Source: Ceratothoa steindachneri
Lineage: Eukaryota; Arthropoda; Malacostraca; Isopoda; Cymothoidae
NCBI GenBank assembly: GCA_963969495.1
Contig: OZ018321.1
Span: 192,356,204 to 192,420,203 of the forward strand
DNA length: 64,000 nucleotides
Direction of reading: 5' to 3'
The stretch's first letter is position 1; the number at the start of each line of letters is the position of its first letter. Shown piece by piece: positions 23,872-34,242 of this stretch. Both the position numbers and the translations under genes were made by a program. A model generated the notes under the pieces. That model worked only from the letters and a program-made list of their open reading frames with translations, had not been told where the DNA came from and did not search any database.

Positions 23872-26066
23872 TGATGCAAGACTCCATAGGATCAATGTTA
23901 AATCTCCTGATGAAGGAACACCTAAACTTCTCAAAAAACAGGCGAAGGATAGAAACATCTTGAATGCAATACTTAATACACTGTACGAATATTGTATTCT
24001 CTATCCTGGAAATTCAGGTAAAAATTACTGTCAAAATATAACTTTTACCTCATTTTTCATTTTCTCATAGTTAAAATACTTTTTCCAGGAACCGGACCAA
24101 TATAATTCAGCATTTCTCCTGAAAGAAAAACGTAAGTAAAATGACCTTTTTCCATTTCGGGGACTCCCATGGTTTTGGGCAGTTTTTAGACAATGAGAGC
24201 ATGAATAGGAGTGTGTCCTTAAAAATTATGTTCTGAACGAGCTCTATCCTAAAGATCTTTCGTCCCAGCTTCATTGGATTTGAAGTAAACAGATTAGAAT
24301 CAAAATATTGAAGCATCTCTTCATAGATGAATTGGGCATCGAATTTGGCATTGTTATGTGCCATCACATATGTTTTCACATTTTCTCTCGACTTTCTTAT
24401 TCGTATTAACTTTTCACCATCTCTTTTAAAAATCTTTGTTCGTGGACCACAGTTCTTACATTTATCATAAGTTTCATTTAAATTATCAAAACAGAATTAC
24501 CAGATTATCTACATGAACAATATATAAGGATAAAGTATGAATGATCCCACTTTTTTATAGGTTTCTAAGTCATAATACACTGCATTCCATTTCTTGACCA
24601 CCGACCTCTTCGACCTCTTCATCCAGCACTTATGCTCTGCTCCATCCTTTTATAGTATGCATAACATTATGAACAGAACAATTTCTCACACTCGTGTTGT
24701 CTCGTCCAGTTTGCACCATGCATGATTATACGATTACATCTACGACTACTCCAAATTTTCACATAACTATGTAGCTTCTTGTGCGTGTTAAAACACGATT
24801 GATTGTAGAATGTCTGAATGCACTCATTACATAAAATATTTCAATTTCTTTCTCCATCACAATGCCCAAAACACTGACTGCACACCCCATGACAATCTAT
24901 TATATGGCCCGTTACGTTGTTCTGGAACGTGTAGCAATAAAAATACATACTGTGATTAAATGGAAGTATCTTGTTTTTAATATATGCATCACTAATGTAT
25001 CGAATAGGATATTAGGTTTCACCTTCAAGACCAATGGATAGGAGTGGGGCTTATTTTTTAGGATATGTTGGTGATGGAGTAATTTAAATTGGCGTTCATT
25101 CCCTGTAGCCGTAAATACGAGGATCCTGCATCTAAGCTCGTGTTCTATTAAGGAGAACTGATCTACAGTCACAAGCTCTTCTTACCCGAGATTGCACTTT
25201 CTTGCCAATTCCTGAACTTCTTTTGTTATTGTCGGAAGCCCGAAGTTTTTTTGCAAGAACATTCTCCTTCATTTTTTTTCGCGATGACTGAGGAAACAAA
25301 GGCGCAGCCTGCAGAATTTCTATGGGTGGATATATGTTATGTCCATCAAATCAAACATTCGATGGAATTATAGCATGACCTTCAGGAATCCTATAAATAT
25401 GAACTACGAGATTGGAAGTTCCAAACTCAATTGTGTCCGCAGGCTGGAATGCTGTCTCCATCGTCCAATGATATAATCGAATAGTGTCGAATCACGCAGT
25501 TGAACGAATGGGATGTGTAAATAGATGGTATTACCGGTTGCATCCGCAATTTCAAAACATATATTTACACGATAATAACCTTCCTGAAGCCATTACAGAT
25601 TCAATATATACCGTAATAGCTCACCCATTACTCGACCAAGACTAGCTTCTTCTGGTTTATGCACAATTACACGGTAGAAAATTATGAGAAGGTTTTCATG
25701 TCTGTTTTCTTTTATGGGCATATTTTTTACACGAAAATGACTTTCTCTTTGTTGTAAAGGATTTTCTTACATATGAGGGTAAGACGTTCTACACAGTTCA
25801 TTTACTTCTCCCTCCGAAAAAAGAATCGTGTTGTTACATGATCTATCTTGTATATTTGAACGTTCACCTTCTAGTACAAGTACTACATCTTCATCTTCGG
25901 AACTCAATGTAATGACACCATAGGTATTGTTACGAACGTCAGGTATTATTTGCCGATGAAAAACTTTATCACCCCCATCTTTATCGTCGTCGTCTTCTTC
26001 ATTAGACACACTAGTTGTAGCAGAATAGGATATGGGTAAAATTTCACCGCTGACACCTTCACTCAA
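23872..26066 (-). pseudogene. Polinton DNA polymerase B, N-terminal and exonuclease piece
   Basis: The 3'-5' exonuclease domain of family B polymerase is visible on the minus strand. Exo I is YYDLETYKK near 24575-24545. Exo II, AHNNAKFDAQF, lies near 24365-24330 and is followed by KDTLLFMLSLS. Exo III is YCIQDVSIL near 23985-23955 and is followed by FNIDPMESCI, at which the LTR inserted. Upstream, 26066-25767 is a Ser/Glu/Asp-rich open stretch that may be the N terminus; 25172-24912 is another open piece. Frameshifts and stops are numerous. The three exo motifs keep their acidic residues. Confidence 0.85.
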
Positions 26067-26169
26067 TGAGGGGTTGGGTAAAAAGGAAGAGGTTGGCTTA
26101 TTTCGGTAGATCCGCTTTCGTTTTGCAGGAGGAATAAACTTCTTTTTGATGAACTAAAAAGAGTAAAAA

Positions 26170-26360
26170 AAGATTTTGTATATAATTATCTGAAATAAGT
26201 TGGCTCATTCATTATAGAAAAGGAGAACATGAGTGAAGGAAATATGAAAAAAATTAATTTGTAGAGAAAATATTTTGTATATGGTTATCTGAAAAAAGTT
26301 GGCTCATTCATTATACAAAAGAAAAGTATGAGTGAAGGAAATGTGAAAAATTTATTTATA
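26170..26360. repeat. Tandem duplication, about 101 bp, at the polB/ATPase divergent gap
   Basis: TTTTGTATATAATTATCTG...GGCTCATTCATTATA...ATGAGTGAAGGAAAT is repeated with about 101-base spacing (26173 and 26274). The second copy supplies the ATPase start codon at 26328. A duplicated promoter/start region between two divergent genes is a reasonable inference. Confidence 0.8.
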
Positions 26361-26830
26361 TCCCCATGTTCTTTATCTATCATTGGGCCGACGTCTAGCA
26401 GAAAAATCCAATTCCTATTACGTATACTCCGGAATAGAGATAGGATGTTTACACAACATGTTGATAGATCATCTGGTGTTACACTATATGACAGAAAGAC
26501 TATGAAGAACTTAAAAATAAATAATGTTTCACGAAGGTGTGTATGATGTATCATCTTTGGATGTAAGAAGTCATACACTCCTTATTTTAGATGACTTAAT
26601 GCAGAAGGTAGATGCAAATATATCAGAGATATTTACAGTGACCTCACACCCTAAGAATATCTATATTCCTAGTGGTCCAAAATCGATTTGATAAAAATTC
26701 TTATATGCGTGATATTGCCTTGAATTGGCACAATCTTAATGTTATTTGGCCAGAAGAGAGACATCTTCCAGATAAATATATTCACTGGCCAAATAATGCC
26801 TGGGGAACGAAATAGCTTCATGAGAATATA
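26328..26830 (+). pseudogene. Polinton packaging ATPase (FtsK/HerA-like), N-terminal piece
   Basis: P-loop ATPase thought to package the genome into capsids. It starts at ATG 26328. Walker A lies near residue 20 and reads GPTSSRKIQ where the family has GxTxSGKT, so the invariant Lys/Thr context is altered (G to R, T to I). Walker B is LLILDDLMQ, reached after a frameshift near 26480. It continues past frameshifts with VVQNRFDKN and MRDIALNWHNLNV, the usual Q-N and R regions. It is split by mariner B at a TA (26829-26830). Confidence 0.85.
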
Positions 26831-28195
26831 CAGGGTGACCCTCCAAACGGGCCGCAACTTTCGATAGGCCTCATTTCTTAATTTTCTGCAAGGATTGAAG
26901 GAAACTTTGGTGATAACTAGTTTATTGTGTTTAAAAACATCATATCAAAACATGAGATTCTTTGGACCTTTCTTCTTTATTCTAGAGCACGTGTTCGAGA
27001 CGACCTACATTTAGCTCTGTGCTTTTCCTGAGGCGCAACACAAAGTTGTCCATGACGTCCTTACAAACCGACCGACTAATGGCTGTGATCTCCTTCCTGA
27101 TGGCTTCCTTGAGTTCAATTATGGTCCTGGGTCTCCCTGCGAACACTCTGTCTTTAAGGTAGCCCCAGAGAAAGAAATCTGGGAGGGCTAAGGTTTGGGA
27201 TGTGAGGTGCCTACTCAAAATCAATCTTTAAACTGATCACACGGCCAACAAATTTCTCTTTCAGTAAATTTCTGAACAGGTTTGAGGTGTGAGAACTTGC
27301 TCCATTTTGCTGGAACCAGAACTTCCCCATAAGCGACAAAAACAGGGTCTGTAGCTCGCTCTTGAAAGTTTTGAGGACCTCAACATATCGCTCCTTGGTG
27401 ACTGCCACTGTCGTGCCAGATTCCTCGAACAAGAATGGTTCGATGATGCCTCTGGCTGAGATTGCATTCCATACCATGCAGATAGGGGAGTGTAAGGGCT
27501 TAGTGGCTACCTTATTTGGTCTGGAGGTTCCCCCCATAAGAAATTTGTCTTCTAGTTTACCTTTCCTTCAAGATGGAAGTGAGCTTCATCTGAGGTCCAA
27601 AAGAGGTTAGGAAAGTTGGAGTCTCCTAAATATTTTCCAGTATCTTGAATGCCATAGCCTTTCTATGCTCCTTGTCCGAGGCTATAAGGGTCTGCTTAGT
27701 CTGTATTCTGTATGGGTAGGCATTTACATCAATTAGTAACACTCTCCTACAAGTCTCACGGGATATAATGAGGGACTGACTTCACTTGCACACAGAGCGT
27801 TTTGGACTCTGCTGAACTGACTCTCTCACGCTCTCGACCATTTCAGCTGTACGCTTCCTGTGGCGTCCTGAATGGCTTACGCGGTGGTCACTGGCTGCAT
27901 AGAGGCTCTCCACTGTCCCATAGTTCTCGAAGTAGTCCATCCAGTCTTGACTTCTGCTCTTGGATGGGGCTTTTTCACATTCGAACTGATGCATGAAAGT
28001 GTCCTGCACTTTCTTGAACGAGCCTGTCTTATAGTAATATTTGACGCAGTATATTCTTTTTTGGAGCTCCCATTGAAATATAGTTGTGTTAACAGGCGTT
28101 GCTTCTGTCATGTCCTGCAAAGTAAGGGTGATTAGTGAATGAATAAAGGATATATCATAAAAAGTGTGCGCAGGGGCATTTTTTCGGTCACCCTG
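26831..28195 (-). mobile_element. Mariner B (Tc1/mariner superfamily) in the ATPase gene
   Basis: A 1365 bp element starting and ending with CAGGGTGACC inverted repeats and flanked by TA on both sides (26829-26830, 28196-28197). Coding is on the minus strand. The ATPase reading resumes directly after the right TA. It is a different family from mariners A and C. Confidence 0.9.
26982..28120 (-). pseudogene. Tc1/mariner-superfamily transposase, catalytic residues lost
   Basis: Transposase with an N-terminal helix-turn-helix (28120-27782: AVKYYYKTGSFKK-like region, SQDWMDYFENYGT). The catalytic domain runs on from about 27620. The first Asp region reads WTSDEAHFHLEG. The second reads FWFQQNGASSHTS, where relatives have QQDGA, so Asp is Asn. 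The third reads SQTLALPDFFLWGYLK, where relatives have SPDLTPxDFFLWGYLK, so the third acidic residue is replaced. C-terminal residues end near RLEHVL. Frameshifts separate 28120-27782, 27537-27211 and 27224-26982. Inactive on several counts. Confidence 0.85.
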
Positions 28196-28342
28196 TATAA
28201 AGAAGCCGTCTCAAAGCCCTATGTTTATTTGCTCTGCGACTTTAGTCCGAGAAACACTACGATTTACATCACGGGCAGGAATATTTCCAAACGAAATCGA
28301 GAGCTTATATCTTTAAGAATGAGGCATAAAATGAAAAAATAA
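28196..28342 (+). pseudogene. Polinton packaging ATPase, C-terminal piece
   Basis: Immediately after mariner B the plus strand reads KEAVSKPYVYLLCDFSPRN, matching the family C terminus (pY.YLLxDxxP). After a frame change it reaches ESRAYIFKNEA, then a stop. It is the continuation of 26328-26830. Confidence 0.8.
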
Positions 28343-28424
28343 GCGTATCTATTTCGTACGTTCCCCACATTCCAAATGTATACGTGTAATGTGTCTTAAT
28401 CTAATAAAAGGTAATGTTACTATA

Positions 28425-30402
28425 CATAGGTTGGCGTTATTGCGATAACAATATCGGGTTATCAGTTATCCGATATTTTTTCCGCGTTATCGGTTCATCA
28501 GTATCGCTGATATTTTTTTGTTCCAAACTAACAATAATTGATAATTTCAGCTTTTGGTTCCAGTTTAGCACAGGGGTGAGCCGCGCGTGCCTTGGAGGCA
28601 GAAATAGGTAGGTCCGAGCTGGGAACCGAAGGTATTTTGAACGGAGTGCGGGACGGCCGGTCTTGACATCTTCTCAAAACGTTCGCTCAGCTTCAGTCTC
28701 TCACCAGCTGTCGGAATAGAGGTCACGAGGTGTTGCTCCTGCGCGCTACCGGTTTTACGCGTTCTTTGATGATTTTTTCCCTATGTTCTCGTGCTTCTTC
28801 TGTTCTAATTTTTTGTGCACGTGTATATGAATGCATGTACTATTCAGTGCTATTCTTTAATATCCGTTTATTAACCTTTTGAACACTTACGAAGTTACGC
28901 CCCTATTCTTAAATGATCCTATTTTTTTTTAATTTAGTAGTGCAGTACTTTGCTATTTTATAGTATGGAATTAGTGATGGCGTCGCAAGAGACTCTGCCT
29001 GCATCAAGCCAAAGAGACTCAGCGGAGTCTATTGACTCTGAACTCACTGGAGCTGCCCCTCAGTTACCCTGGCCATTCCTTGGTAAGTGGGTGAAGTACA
29101 AGAAGATGGTTGGTGACAGCTACATCTTCCAGTGCTTGTCCTGCCTCCCCAAGATCACGAAGGTGAAGGTGAACAAGGGCACCAAGGCCAACCTAAAGAG
29201 CCACTTCAACAGGATTCATCCTGGCAATCAAAACAAGTTGATGAAGCCTGCAAGGCCAACGTTGGGACCGGAGGCCGTAGCAGGAACCGGTCCGATCAGT
29301 CAGACGATGGCGGGTCAACCAGCAAGACGCAGCGGCAGATGTCCATCGCCGAGACCTTTGGCATCATGTCCCAGGGCAGCGCCGTCCTTCAGTCCACCGT
29401 CGACAACAGAATTGTCAGGTTTGTGGTGGACAACATGCTGCCGCTGCAGATTGTGGACAGTCAGAGCTTCGGGGACATGGTCCACACCCTCAACCCTAAA
29501 AAAGAGGTACCCTCTAGGAGGACGCTTGGGAGGAGGATCCTCAACACCTATGAGGAGATGAAGGAGAGCCTCACCAGGTAAGAAAATAAGAAAAACAATT
29601 CAAATATTCTTACTATTGTATTATAAAATAACGCTATATATAGTAAATAATCAATATTGTATTATATATTGTATTAAAAAATAACTTCAATGATTAATGA
29701 AGTCAATTACCGTTATGCTTATATTTGGCAAACTGGAGCAAGTCAAGTGGGTGGGCACTACAGCTGACTGTTGGACAAGAAGATGGCGGTCCTGGCCTGC
29801 GAGAGGATCATGGGGAGCCACACCCATGATGTACTCGCCCAGGTCATGAAGAACATCCACAGCCAGTTTGGGATAAAGGACAAAGTCACCATGTAAGTTA
29901 TTATATTTTTTTGTTTCAGAATTCTTGAATATTGTAAGTTTAATTAAGTAGCGATAGCCGATAGAATAAAATTATCGTCTATAACTAAATATTGGGAAAT
30001 AATAATACATTTTAAAAACAAATTTTTTGTTTTATTTGTTTCAGGACAACCACAGACAAAGTTGCCAATTTTCAAAAAGCATTTGTCCAATTTGTCTCTG
30101 ATCTGGATGACCACCAGCGAGAGGAGGCTCACACTCCTGAGGCTGAGGCTGAGGCTGAGGCTGAGGCTGAGCCTGCCGACGCCCACATAGAGGAGCTCAT
30201 CGCTGACCCTCCAGACGGCCAAGGGAGCCTTGAGCTAGAGGTGTGTAGAATACACTGAATAGTACTCTGTACAATGTAAAGGGTAATTCGGTTATCACCT
30301 TATCGGGCGATAAATTTATCGCCACTTATCGATTATCGGTTATCACCGATAAGGCTATCGTTATCTTGATACATTTTATCTTTATCGCACCCACCACTGT
30401 TC
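28425..30402 (+). mobile_element. hAT-2 transposon, internally deleted
   Basis: The right end reads CAGTGGTGGGTGCGATAAAG on the minus strand from 30402, and the left end CATAGGTTGGCGTTATTGCG from 28425 is a diverged inverted match. The flanking 8-mers TTACTATA and TTCCTATG agree at six of eight, compatible with a decayed 8 bp hAT target duplication. Both subterminal zones are dense with CGATAA/TTATCG palindromes (28430-28505 and 30290-30375). The coding part stops after the third exon, so the catalytic and dimerisation regions are missing. Confidence 0.8.
28971..30243 (+). pseudogene. hAT transposase N-terminal half with BED zinc finger and introns
   Basis: Starts near ATG 28964/28976. The BED finger is clear: WVKYKKMVGDSYIFQCLSCLP, then LKSHFNRIHPGN, with the Cys pair and His pair intact. 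A frameshift near 29230-29300 shifts the reading into the frame of 29132-29577 (SIAETFGIMSQGSAVLQSTV, TLNPKKEVPSRRTLGRRIL). This parallels hAT-1 (FGIAATGSGIPQAAMD, TLNPSKSSISRRTLDRRIV). Exon 1 ends at 29577 with AG|GTAAGA, exon 2 ends at 29892 with AT|GTAAGT, and exon 3 runs 30045-30243 after TTTCAG. A run of GAGGCT repeats codes Glu-Ala near 30135-30170. The remainder of the gene is deleted. Confidence 0.85.
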
Positions 30403-30439
30403 CTATGCAATCATAGCAAAAACAAAAGATATCACGATT

Positions 30440-31370
30440 CAAATGGTTGATACGTATGTTAGCTCGGAAGCCAGCTCATATACGTCCAAAGAAAAAACTA
30501 ATAAATCAGCGTGGAGGATCGTTTTTACCGATCTCATTCTCTCTTCTAGCACCTACGGAAGAACTCGATATAACGATAAACTATTCCTTAGTGAGGATGA
30601 GTTTTGGCTTGTGTTCGGGGCAAACACACGTTAAAACAGGGAAATTTCACCTTTATAAATCGACTGGTGAAGGACTACGGTGTAAAACAGCTAAAGTGTG
30701 TAGTGAGGGCAAACACAAACAGTCTTGCATTCAACGAAGGATTCGATGAATGTCGAAAACTTTACTTACCATCACAGAAGATGAGTATATAAAAAATATG
30801 TCGTTTGATGAGTTCCACTGTTTTCTAAACAAGAGTGGAGCACTATCAAACTTGTGAAAGAATTTGTCCTCATATATCTTTACGACTAAGTTACCATTAC
30901 GTGTAAAGAAAATTCAATAGAATATCTATTTATCAACCAGTCTCACCATGAAAGTCCAGACGGTGGAGGGTCACCAGCCTGCGTCATCAAGACTTGCAAG
31001 AAGAAAGTTTAAGTTTACCCAAGATAGAAATAATATTTTATCAGAGGACATTTCTTTAACAAATATGTTTATTTAAATACTGGATTATATAAATAAAACA
31101 TCTGATATTAATTCTAAAAAATATAAAGTTGGATTAAAAATAAACATTGATCATTTTTACCCGTTATATATCGAATACCGATTTCCCGATTCGATTAATT
31201 CTGCTCTTTTGATTCAGAGAATCAGTAAATGTGTACAAAGTAATAAGGTTGCGGACATCACTGAAATTCTAATTAAAATTATGTATTTTCACCTAGATGT
31301 AAAGGAAAATTGGATTTTTAGGTTAGGCAATCTTGTATTGAATAGTTATATAAGAGTCTAAGTTAGTCAG
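30440..31370 (+). pseudogene. Unidentified open stretches between ATPase and integrase
   Basis: Overlapping frames at 30443-30792 and an ATG-less open stretch at about 31075-31360 (YKVGLKINIDHFYPLYIEYR, then LIQRISKCVQSNKV) suggest one or two decayed Polinton genes. Position and strand fit the gene cluster. I do not recognise a family. The sequence is not low complexity, so real ancestry is likely. Confidence 0.4.
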
Positions 31371-31383
31371 ATATTCAGTCAAA

Positions 31384-32093
31384 ATGAACCACTGATTGTT
31401 ACGCTTATATCCATCGACGAGTCTGCCATCATCTTTTGGTGCGGTAAATCGGCTAGTCCAATCTGTAAAATAGATCACTAAAAGATCTGATGTGGAAAGC
31501 TTTCTGTCAGGTTTGGATAACTATACATTGCACAAACCCGTGCGAAAATGATTCAAGACAAAACACATAAAAGCACAAGGTCCAAACGAGATTTGGCAGG
31601 TAGATCTTACTGTGATGTCTAAGTTTGAAAGTTTTAATAGTGGTGTACGTTACATACTCTTTGTAATTGGCGTATATTCTAGATATCTCTGGCGAATTCC
31701 TTTAAAGGAGAAGACGGATCAGATGGTGTCAAATGCTATACGAAATCTCATGGAAGAGACCAGATGGATTCCAGGTTATATATGTTCTGATGATGGAGGA
31801 GAGTTTAAAGTAAAGAAGATGAAAGGCTTATTGAGTGAATTTAATATCGGCATTTATCATGTTCACTCGCTTAACAAAGATAGTCTTTTGGAGCGTACAC
31901 AGAGAATAATAAAGGAAAGACTTTCAGAATTTTGGTTTTAATAACACATGGAAATACATTAACGTGTTAGATGATTTTACAAGGGCTTATAATAATTCTG
32001 CATATAGAATGATTGGGAACATACCGTTTAAAGTTATACATGATGTTGCTATACCGAATCAAAGACCTGAATTTAAAAAAAAAGGTTTCTATA
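31384..32093 (+). pseudogene. Polinton integrase, catalytic piece
   Basis: Retroviral-type DDE integrase that inserts the Polinton. It begins with MNH and a stop, then SLPSSFGAVNRL and, after a frame change, LSGLDNYTLHKPVR, an N-terminal region typical of this family. The catalytic core is well kept: IWQVDL (first Asp), CSDDGGEFKVKKM (second Asp) and SLLERTQRIIKERL (Glu). After a frameshift near 31935 it goes on as YINVLDDFTRAYNN. It ends at the CTATA target site (32089-32093) where the tandem LTR array inserted. The triad is present, so decay is from stops and the insertion rather than from active-site loss. Confidence 0.9.
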
Positions 32094-32160
32094 TGTCGTA
32101 GAATTCTTTCTGCTAAGAACCCTACTGACCTGACCTCTGACACCTCTTTTATTTAGTTAG
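32094..32160 (-). repeat. Extra 67 bp at the LTR end resembling a captured primer-site junction
   Basis: A second TGTCGTAGAATG occurs at 32161, which is the terminus seen in the solo LTR at 22466. The added 67 bases contain, on the minus strand, ATAAAAGAGGTGTCAG and later GTAGGGTTCTTAGCAGAAAG. These resemble the internal sequence next to the LTR (ATAAAAGTGGTGTCAG at 35974-35955, then GTAGG...AGAAAG). The same addition is in LTR 2 (35975-36041) and LTR 3 (39923-39989). Confidence 0.75.
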
Positions 32161-33119
32161 TGTCGTAGAATGTCCCTCCTTTTTGTTCTATTCTAAGAGT
32201 GCTAAGAGTGTCTAATATATTGATATTATAAGAATATCTTAATGAACTGAGCCTTTACCAAACACGTCAGGATATAAAAGAAACGCCCACTAATTCACAA
32301 AATAAACTTATATTTTATCTTTAACCATTGAATACACAACCTTTATACTTTAACTACAGCAATACTCTAAATATTATTATAAACAAGAATTAATTAAATT
32401 AGTTGACCCACAAAATTAAGTTCACGTTTTCTCTAGACAAAACAATAATATTAGAATTAGGCTTACGGACTCGTGGAGTTTAAAGGGCCTCAGAAATATT
32501 TACACTTGACGCGTGTAGATGGGCGGAATTCCACGGTCGTCTTGGCGAGGGTAGCAGCTGGGGGGTCCACACGTTCTTCCGGGGGGGGGGGGATTCTTCA
32601 AGGACGAGAATCAATACGGTGCTCTATGCAACACCCAGGTAGTCGTGGTCTCTCTGGCGAGAGTGAGTTGAACTTGGTTCTTGAATCAAGCTTACTTGGA
32701 GTGCGGTGTGATCACCGAGTAACGAGCTCGAGGAGGAGCTTTTCCTTCGTTACTAATTTCCTTATGGACGAGGACTGAACTCGGGGAGGGTCTTCTTCAC
32801 GGGCGAGGATGACGGAGGGGGGTTTCTCTGGCGAGAATAAGTTACTTACAGTTTGGTGTGGCCACCGAATAACGGGCTCGAGGGGGAGCCTTTTCCTTCT
32901 TCTTCTTAATTCCTCAAAGACGAGGAATACCTCTGGTGTTTAATGTGCACCAGGATATGAGGAATCTCTCTGGCGAGAGTAAGTCGAACTTACCAAAGTT
33001 CACTTATTGTTTGGTTTGACAACCAGGGACTTAGCTCAAGGATGAGCTTTTTCTTAGTCCCTTAAGGTAGGTAGCCCTGCCTCTCTTGCAGGGTGCTTCT
33101 TGGTCTGGCGACACAAGTA

Positions 33120-33392
33120 AACTACCTCTCCAGTCTCGGTAGCTCGGTTGGGGATCCGAGGACTTCGTCACCTAGAGACTGACGTATACTACCAATCCAG
33201 TCTAGGTAGCCCGGTTGGGGATCCGAGGACTTCGTCACCTGGCCTGACGTATACTACCTATCCAGTCTAAGGTAGCCCGGTTTTGGAACCGAGGACTTCG
33301 TCACCTGGCCTGACGTATACTACCTATCCAGTCTAAGGTAGCCCGGTTTTGGAACCGAGGACTTCGTCACCTGGCCTGACGTATACTACCAG
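33120..33392. repeat. 66 bp tandem repeat within LTR 1
   Basis: Unit with CCAGTCTAAGGTAGCCCGG, GAGGACTTCGTCACC and TGACGTATACTACC. Four copies here, five in LTR 2 (about 37010-37339) and five in LTR 3 (about 40957-41287). Copies in the right half are identical; the leftmost is most diverged. Confidence 0.9.
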
Positions 33393-33896
33393 ATTTTCCT
33401 CAGAGTTCCTCCTTTATACCTCGCACCCCCACTGGGGGAGTGGTAAGGGGGGGGAGCTTGAGGACGGCCCCAGGAGAGTTCTCTTCCCAAACGGTCTTTC
33501 CCACGAAGTCAAACATCTGCTCCTCGTTAGCCATCGAGGTTGGGAGAAAACCGTCTCCAATTTCTTGTTCGACGTGAAACTGGATCTCACTCTCCTGGGG
33601 GGAGATCTTTACCTTTTTGACCTTTAGGGTCTTACATGGCCCCTAGTTATGCCACCCAGTGGTCAAACTTTCGCCTCGCCGATGCCTGGGGCGGATGTCC
33701 TTGTGGTAACCACCGCCTTGGGACTGCATCACGAGTGAACGATGGGGGGGGGTGACCTCTTTCATGGCACGGTCTGGGGCAGTGCTGCGGTCACGCGGGA
33801 CCCGCCGATGCCTTCGGCCGGATGTCTTTGCGGTGACCGCCTTGGAACTGCACCAAGAGTGAACGAGGGGGGGGGGGAAGTGACCATTCCCTTACA

Positions 33897-33907
33897 CACC
33901 TCCCACC
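33897..33907 (-). promoter_or_regulatory. Polypurine tract next to LTR 1
   Basis: On the minus strand GGTGGGAGGTG directly precedes the LTR start TGTAAGGG. It is the expected plus-strand priming tract and sets the element's sense as minus. The same tract is at 37845-37855. Confidence 0.7.
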
Positions 33908-34242
33908 GAAGAAAATAATGGGGGGGCGGGGGATGCTCACGGGAACTCAAAACAACTTACTCAACCTAGTCGAGCTTAGCAAAGTTGTATTTCTTTGAGC
34001 CCTCCCTTACATTAAGTTTCCTTACATATGAGCGCCCACGCGCGCGTTTACACAGGCAATGTGTCGAGCTAGACACTCGATTTACAATTTTACATGAACA
34101 TAACAAAACCTTAATTCATCGATTACCCATAAAAAAAAACAACAAAACAAGCTACTTCCTTACATTTCTAAGTTTTTGAGAACTTAATTCCTACCGATAA
34201 ATATTTACACGAACAACAACTGAAAACATGGTTTCACGCTCA

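Larger units (their letters stand above)
32094..33896 (-). repeat. LTR 1 of the array, 1803 bp
   Basis: TGTCGTAGAATTC to CCTTACA. It carries four copies of the 66 bp repeat (33140-33390) where LTR 2 and LTR 3 have five. It also has three diverged copies of a unit of about 160 bp with CTCTGGCGAGA (32654, 32827, 32968) and a GAGCTC-type short palindrome (near 32722, 32876, 33031). Confidence 0.9.

Noticed and set aside
33349..33627. 92-codon plus-strand frame found in all three LTRs (also 37296-37574 and 41243-41521)
   Set aside because: Lies in LTR repeat sequence opposite to the element's sense; conservation is explained by copy identity.
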